Of a stretch of 64,000 nucleotides of DNA, positions 37,261-46,562 are shown one piece after another. The translations under genes were made by a program, and so were the position numbers. Under the pieces are notes generated by a model. That model made no database searches. It was not told the origin of the DNA and was given only the letters and a program-made list of their open reading frames with translations. Location of the stretch: assembly GCA_016859345.1 (NCBI GenBank), contig CM029123.1, positions 469,501 through 533,500 of the forward strand. Reading direction: 5' to 3'. How positions within the stretch are numbered: the stretch's first letter is position 1; the number at the start of each line of letters is the position of its first letter. This DNA comes from Istiophorus platypterus (taxonomy: Eukaryota; Chordata; Actinopteri; Istiophoriformes; Istiophoridae).

Positions 37261-38669
37261 ACCAGTGTTGTCCTTATTCTATGATGCATTCTAAATCCTG
37301 ACTGGAAATCCTCAAAAATAATTAAATAAATAGATAAATAAATAGATAAATAAATTAGTATGTAAAAACTTACACAACTAGCTGGTGACTGCTTTGTCAA
37401 GGATCGTAGGGGGAGAGGGAAGGTTAGATACAGGTCTATATTTTAAAATAGTAAGACTGTGGTACATAGCCTTGTGATAATGAAAGATTATTTCTAATAA
37501 AGGGGTGCAAACTAAGGGTAAAACGTCCTTAAGTAGCCTAGTTGTGATGGGGTCTAAGAAACGGGTTGATGGTTTAGATAAAGATATTGTTAGTTAGCAA
37601 AGGTCAATGGGAGAAAAACAGTTTAAATATGTATCAGGTTTTACAGCTGTTTCTAAGTTTCTTGTGTTTGATGATAAATCTTTGCTGTCTGAGGGAGATG
37701 ATGAATTTTGTCTCCAGTAGTTAGAATTTTATCATCAAGGAAGCTCATGAAATCATCACCACTGAGATCTATAGGAATACATGGATCAATCGAGCTATGA
37801 CTCTCCGTCATCCTGGCTACAGTGATCAAAAGAAACCTAGGGTTGATTTTATTTTCCTCTATTAAAGATGAGTATTAGGCTGCTCTGGAATTAAAGAGGG
37901 CCATCATATATGTTTTAATACTATCACACCAGGTTAAGCAGGATTCTTCCAGTTAAGTAGAATGCCATATCCTTTCAACTTTTCACATTGCACTGAGTTT
38001 AGGTTTAGGGTTGGTTAATAGGCCTGAGTTGAAGGTGGCTGCAACTCCACCTCCTCGACCTGTGCCTTTGAGAATATTAATGTTATTATGACTGGAGGGA
38101 GTGAATTAATTGGTTTAAAATATTCATCATGACAATATATTAATATATTAATATGATGATCTTATAATATATCATTTATGAATACAGTTTTGGTTGGGAG
38201 CAATTCTAATGTTACATGAGTCCACATTTAATTCTCTTAGCAGAGGTGGTCTTAATCTTTATTAGTTTTTTGTGAACAATTCCACTTCTATTTATTTTTG
38301 AGATAATTATTTTAACTGATCAGGGGGCAGACAGAGTCTCTACGGTGTTCTGATTGCATAACTGTTCTAATGGAAACGCAGAGAAGTTTGTAAAACCACA
38401 TCTCTTCCGTCTGGTCTCAGGTTGTCATGGTTTTAATCTACCAACAAAGTCAGTCAGATTTCTAGATATGAGAGTGGAATGAAATTTGTCTCTCTAATCA
38501 GAAAGAAAAATTTTGCCAGAAAGTCCACCTCAACAGCCAGCAGTACAAGGAAAACATGCAGCTATACATGTCATGACTTGTCAGATTAAAAAACTACAAG
38601 GTATGACATTGTCTTTGCGTGTGTCCATGCTGACTCAATATTAATTTTTGTGACCTCCAATTGGCGTAA

Positions 38670-38918
38670 TCAGGTTTTGTTACCACCAACATGAATAAAA
38701 CTCTTACTATATTCTGGTTTATCAATAGCCATCCGTTTCAAATAAGATTCAACGCCACCTGTGATGCTGCCAGGAATACATTTGACTATGGTTGCTGGTG
38801 TCACTAGCTTAAGGTTTCTCAAGATAGAGCTGCCAATAACCAGAATTGGTTTTTCCATGTGTGTGTTGTTGAATGGGGAGTATCTGTTTGAAACTTCATC
38901 TGGTTGATGGTGAACCAT
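38670..38918 (-). pseudogene. L2 ORF1 esterase (SGNH-type) remnant
   Basis: An 82-codon open piece reading 'PILVIGSSILRNLKL', then 'ATIVKCIPG' and 'SKSFIHVGGNKT'. In CR1/L2-type LINEs the first ORF can carry an SGNH/GDSL-like esterase domain. The block-I Ser lies in 'GSS' (family 'GDS/GSS') and the later 'HVGGND' block III here is 'HVGGNKT', so the Asp is lost. The frame stops right after this block, leaving only the first half of the domain. Its position upstream of the RT remnants on the same strand fits ORF1 of this L2 copy. Confidence 0.8.
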
Positions 38919-39650
38919 GGGCTTCTACCTAGGGCTATGCTTCTTGTTACAGACATTCCCTGTCATTTATCAGCAAAGCTATCGTAATGACAATAGGGCA
39001 ATGTGAAAAAAACAGATGACCGCCCAACCTGAACATTGTCTGACAAATCAGTGACTGCTTTTGTATCATTAGCAATAAATAGACACAACAAAATGAAATT
39101 CTGGTGACTGACAGCTAGTCATGCACCACTTCATTGAACTTTATGTGTATTTATCCAGTCACAAAGAGCTTAACCAGAAATAACACTAGTTCAGTGTAAA
39201 ACTGGCCATCTGTAATAAATAATATCAAATAGGTAGAAACAAGATGAAAAAGAGGAAACTTGTACCAAAGCTCAACAAATCACAGATTTAATTCTGCTTC
39301 GCCTTCTGATTTTAATAAAAAGTTCAAACTATCTGTTAGATGGTTCACTATGTTCTGCAATTATGCACTAACTATTCTGTGTTAACTGTGCTGAGCAGGG
39401 ACCGTACAATATTTGTATTAGAGCTTTGTTCACTGAAAACAGCTGCCAGCTGGCAGCGCCGATAATGAGAATGGGGACAGTTAACCAAGTTTGCGGACCA
39501 AATAGGAGCTGAAAGATACTGAAAAGCTCTATAGAGCAAAGTGAAACTACAAAGGTCGTGATAATTCTCTGTGGTATCTCTCATTAAAATACATACTGTA
39601 GACAGTGGCTGATAAGTCCACAATGAGTAACAACAACAAGAAGAAACTAG

Positions 39651-41070
39651 ACTGAAACAATTAAAAAACAAAACAGGTTTACAAATCAGTTTGTTGAAAA
39701 TATTTTCTTATGAAATATTTGGACGTGGATATTCTCCCAGCATGTTTTGTCTTTCCTTTAAAATCATACCGATTGCACATCGATACACATAGACAATAAC
39801 AAATATATACATAATATATATATATATTATATAGATCAATAGATAGATAGATAGATAGATAGATACTGTACAGATACAGATACTGTATATAGATTTTATG
39901 GAGAGTTTTTTTCAAAATGATTGGGCTCTCAGGAATCCATGCTGGAGGAAAAATGTCTGTTGTAAGATTTTCAACTGATCAACTGACCAACAAGGGCAAA
40001 CATCTCTGACCATGAACACCAACTGTGATTAGAGTCATGCATAAATGTATAGATCAAAATTCCCACAACTGCTATATACAAAAAATACATTTTAACAATA
40101 TCTAGGCAGATGGTATAGTGTTAAATAACAACCAATTTCAAATCACTTCAAATAAACACATTTAAAACCTAGGCCCTGTATTGGTGAATGGGTACTCAAA
40201 CTCATGTGATAGAACTGTGAGGGTAGCCACTGGCAAAAAGGTTAGGAAGGTGGCCATGAATACACACAATTCCCATTTTATACCCAGACAGCAGGATAAA
40301 TCTGTTTTGACTGAGGGAAAACACACACTTTTCACTGAGGTGCCCTGTGCATGTCCCTTAACCTCCAACTTCTGTTCAAAGGCCAACGGATCAGACCAAT
40401 TATAGTGGACAGTTATCTGGAAATTAGAACCTGGCTCTTGTTAATAAAGGTAAAAAAACAAAAGAATGCAATACCACTATTCTATATCTCTGTCACTGGA
40501 TTGAAATGTCCTTCACTCTCCATTTGGTCATTTTTTGCTCTTTGCTTCTTTGACTCTGAAGGAGTGACTAAAAAATTACCATTAAACTCTTTCTTTTCAC
40601 ATTTGAAAGGCCCAGTTCACACCTTTAAAACTAGTTCTTTACAGACAGGAAGCAAGATGGTGTTTGTAAATGTGCCTGGCCTGTTTTCAGTTGCTTTGAA
40701 ATGTAACTCACCTGATGTGAATACAATGTATGCTGAGCCTGATATGTTGACTTGTCAGTGCGGTTCTGTTTGATCCCACCTGCTTGACAGTGTTTTGGCA
40801 GTGTGTACATACGATTTACTGGATGGACTAGAAAATACTTCATGGATATTACAGAGGGATTATTATGAAAGACCATTTTAACCATCACATCCAGGAATGG
40901 ACTGACAGATGACGTTGCTGTATGTCTGATGGAGTACATTTGATGGATTAATGTATTTGAATACAGGGGCATGATGTTAAAGATATGATATACTGTTCAG
41001 TTCAACTAACCCACTGAGGTAGAAATAACTCTTTTCACCACTAGTGTGAGGATACAGACTTTTGGTCCTT
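39651..41070. other. Unassigned DNA with small AT / GATA repeats
   Basis: A TATA-rich run and GATA units lie at about 39807-39866. The plus frame 40351-40773 (140 codons) and the opposing minus frame 40631-40972 have no recognisable domain and no coding-like features. I do not call them genes. Confidence 0.45.
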
Positions 41071-41074
41071 TTGT

Positions 41075-41250
41075 TTCCCACTGCTTAAATTATTATGATT
41101 ATTACAAATATTATTTTATTCAGTCTTTTTCTTATATTATTAACCCCCTTAGTGTAACTATTAGTTTAATATTAGTCCCATTATTATCATACATCTCTAC
41201 ATGGTACCTATATTGTACTATGCTCTCTCTCCTCCCTCCTGCCCCTTGGT
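41075..41250 (+). mobile_element. L2-clade LINE, small 3' fragment (copy 8)
   Basis: Only the part 'cactgcttaaattattatga' to 'tgctctctctcctccctcct' is present. It is cut at both ends before the 'tcaacccag' landmark. Confidence 0.8.
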
Positions 41251-41419
41251 GTTGGTGTAAATCATAAAGCAGAAATTGAATGTAAAAGAGCCCAACTGTG
41301 GAGCCTCTGTAAATATAATATTCTTATTTCTCACAATAAAATTGTTGGCATAAACATATATTCGATGGCAAGCCACATCTTTTCTGTTGGCTGTCTAAAG
41401 GGATCCTAAGAAATAATGT

Positions 41420-41436
41420 AAATCAAAGAAATACAT
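41420..41436. repeat. Target-site duplication, 3' side of RTE (17 bp)
   Basis: 'aaatcaaagaaatacat', repeated exactly at 44340-44356. Confidence 0.96.
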
Positions 41437-44339
41437 TCTTCTTTTTCTTTCGGCTTTTCCCTTTAGGGGTCGCCACAGCGAATCAGTGTCCTCCATCTAA
41501 CCCTGTCTTCTGCGTCCTCTTCTCTCACACCAACTACCTTCATGTCCACTTTCACTACATCCATAAACCTCCTCTTTGGTCTTCCTCTAGGCCTCCTGCC
41601 TGGCAGTTCAAAACTCAGTATCCTTCTACCAATATATTCACTATCTCTTCTCAGGACATGTCCAAACCATCTCAGTCTGGCCTCTCTGACTTTATCTCCA
41701 AAACCTCTAACATGTGCTGTCCCTCTGATGTACTCATTCCTGATCCTATCCATCCTGGTCACTCCCAGAGAGAACCTCAACATCTTCATCTCTGCTACCT
41801 CCAGCTCTGCCTCCTGTCTTTTCCTCAGTGGCACTGTCTCTAGACCAAACAGCATCGCTGGTCTCACCACAGTTTTGTACACCTTTCCTTTCATTTTAGC
41901 TGAAACTCTTCTATCACACATCACACCTAACACTTTTCTCCACACGTTCCAGCCTGCCTGCACACGCTTCTTCACCTCTTTTCCACACTCTCCATTTCCC
42001 TGGACTGTTGACCCTAAGTACTTAAAATCCTCCACCTTCTTTATCTCTTCTCCCTGTAACCTCACTCTTCCACTTGGGTCCCTCTCGTTCACACACATGT
42101 GCTCCGTCTTGCTGCGGCTTACCTTCATTCCTCTCCTTTCCAGGGCAAATCTCCACCTCTCAAGCTTCTCCTCCACCTGTTCCCTGCTCTCACTACATAT
42201 CACAATGTCATCTGCAAACATCATAGTCCATGGAGATTCCTGTCTAACCTCGTCTGTCAGTCTGTCCATCACCATAGCAAACAAGAAGGGGCTTAGAGCT
42301 GATCCCTGATGCAGTCCCACCTCTAGCTTGAACTCCTCTGTCACACCTACAGCACACCTAACCACTGTCTTACAGTCCACATACATGTCCTGCACCACTC
42401 TAACATACTTCTCTGTCACTCCAGACTTCCTCATACAGTACCACAGTTCCTCTCTGGGCACCCTGTCATACACTTTCTCCAGATCTACAAAGATACAATG
42501 CGGCTCCCTCTGACCTTCCCTGTACTTCTCTATCAACATCCTCAAAGCAAATACTGCATCTGTGGTACTCTTTTTTGGCATGAAGCCATACTGCTGCTCA
42601 CAAATGCTCACTTTTGCCCTTAGTCTAGCTTCAACTACTCTTTCCCATAGTTTCATTGTATGGCTCATCAGCTTTATTCCTCTGTAGTTGCCACAGTTCT
42701 GCACATCTCCCTTGTTCTTAAAAATGGGCACCAGCACACTTCTCCTCCATTCCTCAGGCATCTTCTCACTATCTAGGATCCTGTTAAACAACCCAGTCAG
42801 AAACTCTACTGCCGCCTCTCCTAGACACTTCCATACCTCCACAGGTATATCATCAGGACCAAGTGCCTTTCCACTCTTCATCCTCTTCAGTGCCTTCCTC
42901 ACTTCATCTTTACTAATCTTTGCTATTTCCTGATCCACAACAGCCACATCTTCTACTCTTCGTTCTCTCTCATTTTCCTCATTCATCAACTCTTCAAAGT
43001 ACTCTTTCCATCTTCCCATCACACTGCTGGCACCTGTCAATACATTTCCATCTCTATCCTTAATCACCCTAACCTGCTGTACATCCTTCCCATCTCTGTC
43101 TCTCTGCCTTGCCAATCTGTATAGATCAGTCTCTCCCTCCTTACTGTCCAACCTAACATACAAGTCATCATAAGCCCCTTGTTTGGCCTTTGCCACCTCT
43201 ACTTTCACCTTACGCTGCATCTCCCTGTACTCCTGTCTACTCTCTTCAGTCCTCTCAGTGTCCCACTTCTTCTTAGCTAATCTCTTTTTCTGTATACGCT
43301 CCTGCAACTCCTCATTCCACCACCAAGTCTCTTTATCTACTTTCCTTCCAGATGACACACCAAGTACTCTCCTTCCTGTCTCCCTGATCACATTAGCTGT
43401 AGTTGTCCAGTCATCTGGAAGCACCTCCTGACCTCCCAGAGCCTGCTTCAACTCCTTCCTAAAAGTCATGCAACACTCTTCCTTTTTTAGCTTCCACCAT
43501 TTCGTCCTCTGCTCTGCCTTTGTCCTCTTTGTCTTCCTCACCACCAAGGTCATCCTACACACCAGCATTCTATGCTGTCTGGCTACACTCTCACCAACCA
43601 CTACTTTGCAGTCACTGATCTCCTTCAGATTACACCGTCTACACAAGATGTAGTGTATCTGTGTGCTCCTACCTCCACTCTTATACGTCACTCTGTGCTC
43701 CTGCCTCTTCTGGAAGAAAGTGTTCACTACAGCCATTTCCATCCTTTTTGCAAAATCAACCACCATCTGTCCTTCTGCGTTCCTCTCCTGGATACCGAAT
43801 CTGCCCATCGCTTCCTCATCGCCTCTGTTTCCTGCACCAACATGTCCATTGAAGTCTGCACCAATGACAACTCTCTCATCTCTAGGGATGCTCTGTATGG
43901 CTTCATCAAGGTCCGACCAGAATTTCTCCTTCTCCTCCAGCTCACAGCCTACCTGTGGAGCATACCAACTAACCACATTGAACATTACACCTTCGATTTC
44001 TAGCTTCAGACTCATCACTCTATCCGACACTCTTTTTACCTCCAGGACATTCCTAACAAGCTCCTCTTTCAAGATAACTCCTACTCCGTTTCTCTTCCTA
44101 TCTACACCATGGTAAAACAACTTGAACCCTGCTCCAAAACTTCTAGCCTTGCTGCCTTTCCACCTGGTCTCCTGGACACACAGTATGTCTACCTTCCTCC
44201 TCTGCATCATGTCAACTAACTCTCTACCCTTTCCTGTCATGGTTCCAACATTCAAAGTCCCTACTCTCAGTCCTAGCCTCTTGGCATTCCTCTTCTCTCT
44301 CTTCCTACGAACACACCTTCCTCCTCTCCTTCTTCTACC
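41437..44339 (-). mobile_element. RTE-clade LINE, nearly complete
   Basis: A 2.9-kb insertion on the minus strand bounded by perfect 17-bp duplications. It holds one uninterrupted frame almost end to end and terminates after 'tgtggcgacccctaaaggg' with a GAAA/GAAGAA tail. Its 5' edge is inside an in-frame Arg/Gly-rich stretch with no ATG, so it is probably slightly 5'-truncated. RTE elements use an apurinic-type endonuclease plus reverse transcriptase and need no ORF1. It is nearly identical to the truncated copy at 16.0-17.5 kb. Confidence 0.96.
41463..44255 (-). CDS. RTE-type endonuclease / reverse transcriptase polyprotein
   Basis: A 930-codon uninterrupted frame. Residues 1-230 are an APE-type endonuclease: 'CVQETRW' with catalytic Glu29, 'SWYAP' near 97-100, 'GADFNGHVG' with Asp134 and Asn136, and a final His at 228. 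The expected 'QIDYIL' motif reads 'QIHYIL' (His201), so a key metal-site Asp is lost by one base change (GAC to CAC, codon at 43653-43655). Residues about 460-780 are the RT: 'FVDLEK' with Asp591, 'LHQGSALSP' at about 648-656 and 'FADD' at 680-683. The C-terminal 'RLRWFGHVLRR' and 'RGRPKRRFMDVVK' segment is typical of RTE. The displayed start codon is TTG; the first ATG is at 44240-44238, and the frame stays open upstream to the insertion edge. It is likely a recently arrived copy whose endonuclease is disabled. Confidence 0.93.
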   Translation of the reverse strand: MNVGTMTGKGRELVDMMQRRKVDILCVQETRWKGSKARSFGAGFKLFYHGVDRKRNGVGVILKEELVRNVLEVKRVSDRVMSLKLEIEGVMFNVVSWYAPQVGCELEEKEKFWSDLDEAIQSIPRDERVVIGADFNGHVGAGNRGDEEAMGRFGIQERNAEGQMVVDFAKRMEMAVVNTFFQKRQEHRVTYKSGGRSTQIHYILCRRCNLKEISDCKVVVGESVARQHRMLVCRMTLVVRKTKRTKAEQRTKWWKLKKEECCMTFRKELKQALGGQEVLPDDWTTTANVIRETGRRVLGVSSGRKVDKETWWWNEELQERIQKKRLAKKKWDTERTEESRQEYREMQRKVKVEVAKAKQGAYDDLYVRLDSKEGETDLYRLARQRDRDGKDVQQVRVIKDRDGNVLTGASSVMGRWKEYFEELMNEENERERRVEDVAVVDQEIAKISKDEVRKALKRMKSGKALGPDDIPVEVWKCLGEAAVEFLTGLFNRILDSEKMPEEWRRSVLVPIFKNKGDVQNCGNYRGIKLMSHTMKLWERVVEARLRAKVSICEQQYGFMPKKSTTDAVFALRMLIEKYREGQREPHCIFVDLEKVYDRVPREELWYCMRKSGVTEKYVRVVQDMYVDCKTVVRCAVGVTEEFKLEVGLHQGSALSPFLFAMVMDRLTDEVRQESPWTMMFADDIVICSESREQVEEKLERWRFALERRGMKVSRSKTEHMCVNERDPSGRVRLQGEEIKKVEDFKYLGSTVQGNGECGKEVKKRVQAGWNVWRKVLGVMCDRRVSAKMKGKVYKTVVRPAMLFGLETVPLRKRQEAELEVAEMKMLRFSLGVTRMDRIRNEYIRGTAHVRGFGDKVREARLRWFGHVLRRDSEYIGRRILSFELPGRRPRGRPKRRFMDVVKVDMKVVGVREEDAEDRVRWRTLIRCGDP

Positions 44340-44356
44340 AAATCAAAGAAATACAT
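44340..44356. repeat. Target-site duplication, 5' side of RTE (17 bp)
   Basis: Exact copy of 41420-41436. Confidence 0.96.
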
Positions 44357-45190
44357 ATGAAGAGGTAAATAAAAGTGTGCTCACCAAAAATGTTAAATTT
44401 CACATATAACACTTTTTTTTAATATACAAGCTACTGAGGTGTATCTCCTCCAAAAGCTGCAGTGACTGACTTGGTGATTTTGTTGCAATTTAAAATTCTG
44501 AGTCTAAAAACATTTTGCAGAAACATGATTAAAGAGTTCCGTCCAGCTCTGCAGTTTGAAATAGGTCCGTGCAACGATTCTCTGTGTCTCTATTCTTGCT
44601 CTTCCAGTGTTCTTTATGTGTCCCGGACTATTCCCCAGAAACTCAAAGTAACGCTCAAGCAGACCACCTTCATGATAAATACTTTAACCATTTCCCCTTG
44701 TCCGCCAAATCCTCCACACAATACATTGGTCCAGTTTGTCATGTATTACAGGTTGGACCTGGACTATTGGCATGCACTACAAGTCTTTTAATTTGAATAG
44801 CACATTGTATTGTTGGGTGATGCATCAAGAAAATTGAGAAAACTGGACAGTGGACTATTGTGTGGCACATTTTAATATTTTCTAAAATGTAATGGAGTCT
44901 ATGTTGCTCTCAACATTTGATTTTTAGATAACCTGACCCTTAGCCTTACAATCATTAGCTGTTTGTACAACCAACCTCACAATTGATCGGCAAATCATTG
45001 GGTCTCTCAGATAATTGTAATGAAAAATACTTGACTATTTTTAACAGTGGATAAGCCAGCCTCAGATAACATCTGAAAATATAAATCAAAAACCTCATCC
45101 GACTCCAGCCTGAAAATACTTTGGTCCAAATCTTAGCTGAACATGAGCATAAGTGCTAATCAAAACATTAAATAGCTTGTCTTTTAACTG
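44357..45190. other. Unassigned DNA
   Basis: Plus frames at 44462-44791 (109 codons) and 44569-44796 overlap in different phases without any domain. Nothing supported. Confidence 0.4.
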
Positions 45191-45451
45191 CTAATTTATT
45201 GATAGTATCAAGGCCTTCAAGCTTTTAGGTGGAAGTATCCCCTTCTTGCTCAGGCGGCCTGGTATTTGCCCCAAGGCTGCTCCCTCTCTCTTCTGTCTGG
45301 ACTTGGACCAGGTCTGAGGTTGGTTGGGTTCTGCCACTGTCTTCCAGGCCTTTAAACCAAACATTTTCCCCTCTGTGGCTTTCCACTGACAGGCTGTGGG
45401 AACTAGGCAAATCAGCAGGAGCAGCAGGACTCTTGTGTCTGTCTCCTTCAT
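45191..45451 (-). CDS. Putative small secreted precursor, unrecognised
   Basis: An 86-codon minus-strand frame. It starts at an ATG with a purine at -3. The N-terminus looks like a signal peptide: charged 'MKETDTR', hydrophobic 'VLLLLLICLVP', then 'TACQW' with a plausible cleavage after Ala or Gln. The middle is polar. A furin-type site 'RQKR' falls at about residues 53-56, followed by 'EGAALGQIPGRLSKKG' and a short C-terminus. This layout fits a peptide-hormone or growth-factor precursor or a first exon. The stretch is more GC-rich than its flanks and does not match the repeats seen in the window. No strong splice donor is visible, so it may be single-exon or a chance frame; two other frames are also open here. 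I do not recognise the family. Confidence 0.35.
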   Translation of the reverse strand: MKETDTRVLLLLLICLVPTACQWKATEGKMFGLKAWKTVAEPNQPQTWSKSRQKREGAALGQIPGRLSKKGILPPKSLKALILSIN

Positions 45452-46370
45452 ACCGCTGGTAGTGTGCTTGCATGCATGTCTAGGGTATAATGTTTTGCCC
45501 AGAATTAAAATTCAAAAGGAAAATTAAAATAGAAAATGGCAAATAAATTATTGTAATTTAATTAGTCAGGATAATCTGCCAATTAATCAGTATTAATAAG
45601 AAAGGAAATTAATTTCTCATTTGGCATTTCAAAGTAGTATGAAAATTAGGAGGAGTGTCCTGAAGAGTGATTGTTTGGTCCTGCAGCTTTCTTGGAGCAG
45701 AGCCGCTGTCTGGACGCCAGGGGAGAGTCTAACCATATTGCCTAAAAGTTTTGAAGAACAGCGTTTTAGCTTTAGCTACTTTATTAAGACAGACAAGGTA
45801 TTTTATTGATGGCTGCCGCTTCCATCATCGCTTCACCCTAGGGGTGTATGTCCAGTTCCATCTCCATCTCCATCTCTCCAGATGGTTTATAAAGATGGCT
45901 CTAGTTTTACACATTTCACTCCGTGAACAATCTTGGATTAAATTAGATTCTTTTTAAGGCTATGCCAGAGAGGTGGTGATACAAACGAAATCATTAGATA
46001 CACCTAATAATATGACTTATTAAAAAAGACTAGCAAACAACTTTTGAATCAGGACTGACACAGCTGCAGCAAAAACTTAACAGAGTACTTAGGGCTATAT
46101 GCTAAACGTTAAGTAATAGGTTTGTGTTTGATGGAAATAATACTAATGTGCTAAAATTATTTACCAATCAGCCACAGCATTACATCTTAACAATTCTGAA
46201 TTAATTTGTGTTTGAAAGAAAGTAAGCTCAATTTTTCTTTTTATGAGGATTACACTGTGATTGGACATATTTTGTTACTGTCTCAGGTTTGTTGCTGAAT
46301 ATACCAATAAATCTGAGCTGTATTTGATGATCATGTGTCCTTTACTAGCTGTGCAAGATAAAATGTGTTT
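45452..46370. other. Unassigned DNA
   Basis: No gene. Near 46150-46185 'ccaatcagccacagcattac' resembles a mariner-type terminus like that at 7.97 kb, but weakly. Confidence 0.35.
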
Positions 46371-46379
46371 GTTATTTGT

Positions 46380-46562
46380 TTAACGCCATATTACCCAACT
46401 GGCCTCCCAGTTGTTATTAAAATTGCCAATAATAATTACTTCCTTCCCTGTACTGCATTCCCCAACCATGATATATAATTTCTCAAAGCACATTGGTTTT
46501 GTAGAGGGTGGTCTGTACACGCCTGTGCAGATTAGACATTTGCAGCGACAGTTTAATGTTTA
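46380..46562 (-). pseudogene. Non-LTR retrotransposon endonuclease remnant
   Basis: On the minus strand one open phase reads 'ICTGVYRPPST', then 'FEKLYIMVGECSTGKEVIII' and 'GNFNNNWE'. This is the middle of an APE-type LINE endonuclease, in which 'VYRPP' and 'GDFN' are conserved. The catalytic Asp of GDFN is Asn here. It is a short, isolated and inactive fossil. It differs from the RTE element, whose corresponding motif is 'GADFN', and may come from an L1- or L2-type LINE. Confidence 0.75.

Larger units (their letters stand above)
35218..39650 (-). mobile_element. Near-full-length decayed L2-clade LINE (copy 7)
   Basis: The longest L2 copy in the window. On the minus strand, from its 5' end: a likely 5' leader (about 39640-39380, including 'gcgctgccagctggcagctg'), an ORF1 esterase remnant (38918-38670), a long region with stops, RT motif-A sequence (about 37245-37100), 'NLGVIFDQNMLFNS' from the later RT region (about 36765), C-terminal remnants, and the 3' end with GAATT-like tail at 35220-35245. 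A SINE interrupts it at about 36414-36672. Its total of about 4.4 kb is close to an intact element minus deletions. Confidence 0.85.

Noticed and set aside
39783..39915. Tyr/Ile/Leu-rich minus frame resembling membrane segments
   Set aside because: It is encoded by TATA and GATA simple repeats.
40351..40972. 140-codon plus frame and 113-codon opposing minus frame
   Set aside because: No domain, signal or coding-like bias could be seen, and both strands are open at once, which is common in AT-rich DNA by chance.
43727..43945. 72-codon minus frame inside the RTE element in another phase
   Set aside because: It is a shadow of the endonuclease-RT frame.
41542..44115. Several plus-strand frames of 60-255 codons across 41.5-44.1 kb
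   Set aside because: All lie antisense to the RTE polyprotein and mirror its codons. The same antisense frames occur over the copy at 16-17.5 kb.
45191..45270. Resemblance of 'GRLSKKG' to the 'RLSHKGPMP' end of apelin
   Set aside because: Only a few residues agree, the apelin C-terminus is absent, and the rest of the frame does not match, so I do not propose apelin.
46150..46185. Possible mariner terminus
   Set aside because: The match to the 7.97-kb terminus is only partial and no partner end was seen.
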